Positions 5,781 through 9,332 of a DNA stretch of 9,332 nucleotides are shown one piece after another. The stretch covers positions 1-9,332 of the forward strand of contig PUMG01000230.1 in the NCBI GenBank assembly GCA_003551265.1. Reading direction: 5' to 3'. Positions within the stretch are counted from its first letter, which is position 1; each line of letters begins with the position of its first letter. A model generated the notes under the pieces. It had not been told where the DNA came from and did no database searches. It was given only the letters and a program-made list of their open reading frames with translations. The translations under genes were made by a program, and so were the position numbers. The stretch comes from Halovenus sp. (GTDB lineage: Archaea; Halobacteriota; Halobacteria; Halobacteriales; Haloarculaceae).

Positions 5781-7112
5781 TTACTCATCCTCCGAGGGGT
5801 ACGCGACTGGTTCACGGTCTGTGCGGTGGAGGTGGAGATCCCGATTCATATCTTCGAGCGTACGCGGCCCTTCGACGGGTGTCGCATCCGCGGATGGCTC
5901 GTTCCCGACGTAGATGATGTTCGGCTCCGTCCCGTGGTCTTCGAGCAAACGGAACGTCGACTCGTTCTCCTCGATATCGTCGAGGTGTTGGCGAGGCGCA
6001 CTCTCGGGGTCTTCGAGGTTGCCGAAGTGAATCGCGTCGGTTGGACAGACGTCCTCACAGGCCGTCGTTCCAACGAGCTCTTCTCTGCCCGAATCCTGCC
6101 GGTGTACACAGAACGTACACTTGCCCATGACGCCGTGGTCAGGCGGGCCGGCGGCTTCGACACCGTCTTTTGTTTTCGTGTCGAATCGAACTTCCTGTTC
6201 GGAGTCGAGTTCGATCTCTTCGGAGTCGAGTTCGATACCCGGCTCGTCGGAGTCGAGGCGGATTCCGTCCTCGTCCACCTCGCCGTTCTCGTCGAGTGGG
6301 ATGCCCGACGATTTGAACTCGGCTTTCTCCTCGGGAGTGGCCCACTGGAGGTAGTTGACACCGTAGGGACAGGCAATTTCGCAGTAGCGACAGCCGATGC
6401 AGGTCTCGTAGTCGGTGAGAACGATGCCGTCCTCCTCGCGGGTGTGTCGGGAGGCAACAGGACAGGCGGCTGTACAGGGCGCATCAGAGCAGTGTTGACA
6501 GGGTCGCGTCAGATACTCCTCGTCTTCGGTGTAGTCGTCTTCGACGTAGCGGTGGACGAACATCCACAGCGCGTCCGGTGTGTTGTTGTTCTCCTCGTTG
6601 CAGGCTTCGACACAGTTCAGACAGGCGATACAGTTGTTCTGATTGATTGCCATTCCCCACTGGAGGTCTTCGACCTCCTCTTCGTCTTCGTTCTCGTCAG
6701 CGAGTGTCTCCGCTGCACCCGCGACGCCGTTCAGACCGACGGCCGCAGCACCAAGCACACCCGCAGTCTTCAGCACTGACCGTCGGCTGTGGTCCCCGTC
6801 GTCGGGAACGCCGGGAAGTGGCCCACCTCCGCCGTCACCGTCGCCCCCAGGTGCTGTGTCGGTGTCGTATCCGAACTCCTCCGGTGTCGGCCCGATTGTT
6901 GCACGTTCGTCGACACCGAACTCGTCGACGACGTCTTCGTGATACTTCTCGTGGAACTCGGTCTGGGAGATCTCACCGGCCGCCAATCGCTGTGCGTCAC
7001 GGCCAAGTTTCTTTCCCAGCTCGGTGTCGTAATCGACGACTGAGAGTCTGTCCTCTGCATCCGACTCCCACTCCTCGTCGAAATACAACCCCGATGTATT
7101 GTTACCCGTCAT
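5781..7112 (-). CDS. Tat-exported four-cluster 4Fe-4S ferredoxin subunit (DmsB/PsrB/HybA-like)
   Basis: The protein has 443 residues. Sixteen cysteines fall into four groups: C161/164/167/171, C205/208/213/217, C238/241/244/248 and C332/335/352/356, the classic layout of CISM electron-transfer subunits. A Tat signal (SRRSVLKTAGVLGAAAVGL) starts only at residue 109, after a long acidic N-terminal part with a likely helix (GRDAQRLAAGEISQTEFHEK, 37-56) and a glycine-rich spacer (89-97). No start codon lies closer to the twin arginines. A 70-residue insert (about 261-330) with LDS repeats separates the third and fourth groups. The protein would pass electrons on the outer face of the membrane between the NrfD subunit next to it and a catalytic or haem partner. 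It is the first gene of the minus-strand operon, with GGAG about 15 bases before the ATG as a weak ribosome site. Confidence 0.9.
   Translation of the reverse strand: MTGNNTSGLYFDEEWESDAEDRLSVVDYDTELGKKLGRDAQRLAAGEISQTEFHEKYHEDVVDEFGVDERATIGPTPEEFGYDTDTAPGGDGDGGGGPLPGVPDDGDHSRRSVLKTAGVLGAAAVGLNGVAGAAETLADENEDEEEVEDLQWGMAINQNNCIACLNCVEACNEENNNTPDALWMFVHRYVEDDYTEDEEYLTRPCQHCSDAPCTAACPVASRHTREEDGIVLTDYETCIGCRYCEIACPYGVNYLQWATPEEKAEFKSSGIPLDENGEVDEDGIRLDSDEPGIELDSEEIELDSEQEVRFDTKTKDGVEAAGPPDHGVMGKCTFCVHRQDSGREELVGTTACEDVCPTDAIHFGNLEDPESAPRQHLDDIEENESTFRLLEDHGTEPNIIYVGNEPSADATPVEGPRTLEDMNRDLHLHRTDREPVAYPSEDE
6198..6263 (-). repeat. Short tandem repeat coding for acidic LDS units in the iron-sulfur subunit
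   Basis: The 18-base unit TTCGGAGTCGAGTTCGAT (plus strand) occurs exactly at 6198-6215 and 6219-6236, with period 21, and a diverged copy lies at 6247-6263. On the coding strand these give RLDSDE, ELDSEE and ELDSEQ at residues 285-306, inside the insert between the third and fourth cysteine groups. Confidence 0.75.
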
Positions 7113-7163
7113 TCACGCTCACGAGTTCTCCTACAGACCCAGTGTGCATCGACGTTTACCCAC

Positions 7164-7183
7164 AATATACAGGCATTTATATA
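7164..7183 (-). promoter_or_regulatory. Promoter of the iron-sulfur/NrfD operon
   Basis: On the minus strand, TATATAAAT (7183-7175) is a good archaeal TATA box. It predicts a start near 7150 and a leader of about 40 bases. A second box, TATATT (7169-7164), could give a shorter leader. The octamer ATATAAAT is identical to the one in the opposite promoter at 7245-7252. Confidence 0.6.
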
Positions 7184-7198
7184 ACGGGTGGCAGGAGG

Positions 7199-7216
7199 GG
7201 GCGACAGCTCTCGCCC
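7199..7216. promoter_or_regulatory. 18-bp palindrome, likely operator between divergent promoters
   Basis: GGGCGACAGCTCTCGCCC is a palindrome apart from one C/C pair (7205 and 7210). It lies between the two mirrored TATA boxes, 29 and 41 bases from their centres, in the GC-rich middle of the 7113-7307 intergenic region. A dimeric regulator bound here could control both units. No regulator has been tied to it. Confidence 0.5.
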
Positions 7217-7244
7217 GCTCACACGGAGACTGCGGTTATCTGGC

Positions 7245-7281
7245 ATATAAATAGATTCATAATACAGATACAGGATTATAC
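7245..7281 (+). promoter_or_regulatory. Two candidate TATA boxes for the haem b lipoprotein gene
   Basis: ATATAAATA (7245-7253) predicts a start near 7276 with a leader of about 30 bases. TTATAC (7276-7281) is centred about 29 bases before ATG 7308 and would give a nearly leaderless message. No ribosome site is seen before ATG 7308, which favours the second box. Confidence 0.55.
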
Positions 7282-7307
7282 GAATCGAGTTGGTAGACTG
7301 AAGCGCC

Positions 7308-9332
7308 ATGGCAACAGAGAAAGATGAAGGTGTGAGTAACACCACAGACTCTGCGGAACAGTTCAAGGGAACACCGGTGTTTCCTCCGGGGACGTCAGAG
7401 CAGCACCGTCGTCGCCTGCTACAGGCGATGGCTGGCGGAAGCACGCTTGCGGTTGCAGGCTGTCTCGGACTGGGGAGCGATGATGACGAGGAGGAGGAGG
7501 CCTTTTTCGAACTCAGCAACCTGAGTCCATCTGCAGTGGAAGTCGCCGCGGGAGAAGAACTGGACGTATCGGCAACGATAACTAACACTGGTGAGGAAGA
7601 AGCCAGCCAGAACGTCGAGTTCCGTCTGGACGGCGAGACGATGACGTCGAGAAGTGTTACACTGACTGGTGGGGAGGAAGACGGCATGACGTACACGATG
7701 ACCGCACCCGATGAACTCGGAGACTACGAGTTCGGCTTCTACACTGACGACGACGAAGCGACGGGGACAGTCACCGTGGCCGAAGAGCCAGAGCCTGCGT
7801 TTTTCGCCGTCGAACTCGATGTCGAAGAAGAGCCACACTACACTGGTGAACTGGATGTCGCAGGAACCGTCGAGAACACCGGTGAGGATACAGCGAGCAA
7901 GACAGTGACGCTGTCGGTCGACGGCGATGATGTCGACTCACAGGAGTTCGAACTCGGCGCTGGCGAGAGCGCAGAACTCGCGGGGACAGTCGACTCTGCT
8001 CCATCGGGCGGAACACACGACGTGTTGCTGGAGAGCGAGAACGACACCGCCGAGGTGACCGTTCGTATCGGTTCACCCGACTACACCCAGATAGATTTCA
8101 TGACGCCCGACTGGGTCATGAAAGACCTCGCGAAGGACCTCAATATGCAGTTCGCATACGACGAGGACGAAATCTGGATGCGATTCGAGTGGGACTGGGA
8201 TGTCCCGAACGGCTGGTTCCACGACCTGCTCGTCTACGACGAAGACAGTGACGAGTGGAGTCGGTACAGTGGGCCGAATCCTGGCGCTGCTGATCCGGAC
8301 TACGGAATCGGTGATATCTTCGAAGGGTTCACTGAAGACCGCCTCGCCGTGATGATAGACGACGGATCCGTCGAGGGATTCGAACAGTACGGTGGCTGGC
8401 TCACGATTCACGAGGGAACTCGGACACTCCCGGCGGCCGCTCCCGCTGACGAGGTTGAAGCCCACCCACACCACGGTGACTTCCTCGAAAACGATGACGT
8501 CAGAAAGTACATCCCACAGTCGCGTAACGGTGACTGGTGGGAGAACGACTGGGACGACGTCAAAGACCTGAGCGAACTCGAGCAGATGCTCGAAAACGGA
8601 GAGTTCATCGATATGCCGATGATTCGCTGTCACCGCGGGCTGCCTGCGGGGTACGCGACCGTCCACACCATCCTCGACCACCGTCACGGTGCACTCGACC
8701 CCGACGTGTGGGGTCCTGTGGAACACGAGTCGACTCGTGTTCGCAGTAGCATCGGTCTCGACGAGGACGGCCGACCACAGTACATGTTCGACCCTGAGCT
8801 CGTCGAGAACGGCGCACTCCAGCTGGATGAGATCTACGACGGGCAGATAACCACTGACGACATACACGCGGCGATTCACCGCGACCCGGACCGGGATGCA
8901 GACGCGTGGCCCCCGGATATCGACCAGACTGTCGTCGAGTTCGACCCCGATGTGGCCGAGTTCGACGGAGCAGCGGTCCCACGGCGTCACCTCTTCCCAG
9001 ACGAGGTCGAAGGGCCGGGCGGCCTCTGGAAGTGCCGCGGTGGCTGGGTAGACGGCACGTGGACGATCGAGATGTTCAAAGAGCGTGAGACGGAGTTCAT
9101 CACCGAGAAAGACATCGAAGAAGGCGAGATATATACAATCTCTCCAGGCGTTCACGGAGGCGGGGCACAGCGCTGGCACTGGGTTACCTACCCGCTGAAA
9201 CTCGCAATTGGCGACGATGCCGAGGTCCCGGACGAGTGGGAATCGTACGACGACCTCGTCGACCCCGGCACTGCGGTCATGTACGCCGAGGAGTTCGAGG
9301 GCGACGAACCCGACTGGGGCGACGTCCAGACC
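7308..9332 (+). CDS. Tat lipoprotein: two Ig-like (CARDB-type) domains fused to an ethylbenzene-dehydrogenase-gamma-like haem b domain, 3' end outside window
   Basis: The frame stays open for 675 codons from ATG 7308 to the window edge. Residues 33-52 form a Tat lipoprotein signal: HRRRLL and lipobox AVAGC with C52. Two beta-sandwich repeats follow (about 65-158 and 164-254), with the CARDB-like marks VSATITNTGEEEASQNVEF and VAGTVENTGEDTASKTVTL. From about 258 to 635 the sequence resembles the EB_dh haem-binding family: DEIWMRFEWDWDVP (287-300), FTEDRLAVMI (341-350), WKCRGGWVDGTWTIEMF (574-590) and a glycine/histidine region GVHGGGAQRWHW (614-625). There is no C-x-x-C-H, so the haem would be b-type, as in EbdC and DdhC. 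Those gamma subunits are soluble periplasmic electron carriers of molybdoenzymes; here the protein is lipid-anchored and carries Ig-like spacers. The axial ligands cannot be assigned by eye. The gene diverges from the iron-sulfur/NrfD operon. Confidence 0.8.
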   Translation, partial: MATEKDEGVSNTTDSAEQFKGTPVFPPGTSEQHRRRLLQAMAGGSTLAVAGCLGLGSDDDEEEEAFFELSNLSPSAVEVAAGEELDVSATITNTGEEEASQNVEFRLDGETMTSRSVTLTGGEEDGMTYTMTAPDELGDYEFGFYTDDDEATGTVTVAEEPEPAFFAVELDVEEEPHYTGELDVAGTVENTGEDTASKTVTLSVDGDDVDSQEFELGAGESAELAGTVDSAPSGGTHDVLLESENDTAEVTVRIGSPDYTQIDFMTPDWVMKDLAKDLNMQFAYDEDEIWMRFEWDWDVPNGWFHDLLVYDEDSDEWSRYSGPNPGAADPDYGIGDIFEGFTEDRLAVMIDDGSVEGFEQYGGWLTIHEGTRTLPAAAPADEVEAHPHHGDFLENDDVRKYIPQSRNGDWWENDWDDVKDLSELEQMLENGEFIDMPMIRCHRGLPAGYATVHTILDHRHGALDPDVWGPVEHESTRVRSSIGLDEDGRPQYMFDPELVENGALQLDEIYDGQITTDDIHAAIHRDPDRDADAWPPDIDQTVVEFDPDVAEFDGAAVPRRHLFPDEVEGPGGLWKCRGGWVDGTWTIEMFKERETEFITEKDIEEGEIYTISPGVHGGGAQRWHWVTYPLKLAIGDDAEVPDEWESYDDLVDPGTAVMYAEEFEGDEPDWGDVQT

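Noticed and set aside
5826..6779. Plus-strand open frame of 317 codons opposite the iron-sulfur subunit
   Set aside because: It mirrors the acidic codons of the real gene (GAC/GAG read as GTC/CTC), which gives a valine/leucine/phenylalanine-rich product with no motif. The sixteen ordered cysteines are on the other strand.
8073..9179. Minus-strand open frame of 368 codons opposite the haem lipoprotein gene
   Set aside because: It is a mirror of an acidic gene. The plus strand has a 675-codon frame with Tat signal, lipobox and recognisable domains.
7308..9332. Multihaem cytochrome c because of many histidines and the CHRG motif
   Set aside because: There is no C-x-x-C-H motif anywhere in the translated protein; the pattern fits a haem b domain of the EB_dh type.

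Overview
The window reads as part of a haloarchaeal (Halobacteria) genome. The proteins are strongly acidic. The DNA is GC-rich, with AT-rich TATA boxes about 27 bases before some start codons, a spacing typical of leaderless archaeal transcripts. Three predicted exported proteins carry Tat twin-arginine signals, two of them Tat lipoproteins with a lipobox. No RNA gene, insertion sequence or CRISPR array is seen. The species cannot be named from this sequence.

Layout. (A) 1-2311, plus strand: a tight operon with the 3' end of a 4Fe-4S electron-transfer subunit, an NrfD/PsrC-type membrane quinol subunit, a TorD/DmsD-type molybdoenzyme chaperone and a short Bat/DmsR-type HTH regulator. This is the tail of a complex iron-sulfur molybdoenzyme (CISM) locus; its catalytic subunit should lie upstream of base 1. 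(B) 2400-2741, plus: a carboxymuconolactone-decarboxylase-fold protein without the usual cysteines, on its own leaderless promoter. (C) 2804-3667, minus: a Tat lipoprotein with two plant-type [2Fe-2S] ferredoxin domains, divergent from (D) 3855-4277, plus: a UspA-type stress protein. (E) 7112 down to 4289, minus: a second operon with a Tat-exported four-cluster ferredoxin subunit, a ten-helix NrfD/HybB-type subunit and a 70-residue double-helix membrane protein. (F) 7308 to the right edge, plus: a Tat lipoprotein that joins two Ig-like (CARDB-type) domains to an ethylbenzene-dehydrogenase-gamma-like haem b domain, divergent from E across a 195-bp control region.

How they may work together (inference): units E, F and probably C look like the redox parts of an outward-facing respiratory complex. 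Electrons would pass between the quinone pool (NrfD), exported 4Fe-4S clusters, a haem b lipoprotein and perhaps a surface-tethered double ferredoxin. No catalytic molybdopterin subunit lies inside the window, so the substrate (a sulfur compound, S- or N-oxide, or oxyanion) cannot be told. The most interesting points are the double [2Fe-2S] lipoprotein, the Ig-haem b fusion, the Tat signal buried about 108 residues into the iron-sulfur subunit, and the mirrored divergent promoter with an 18-bp palindrome.
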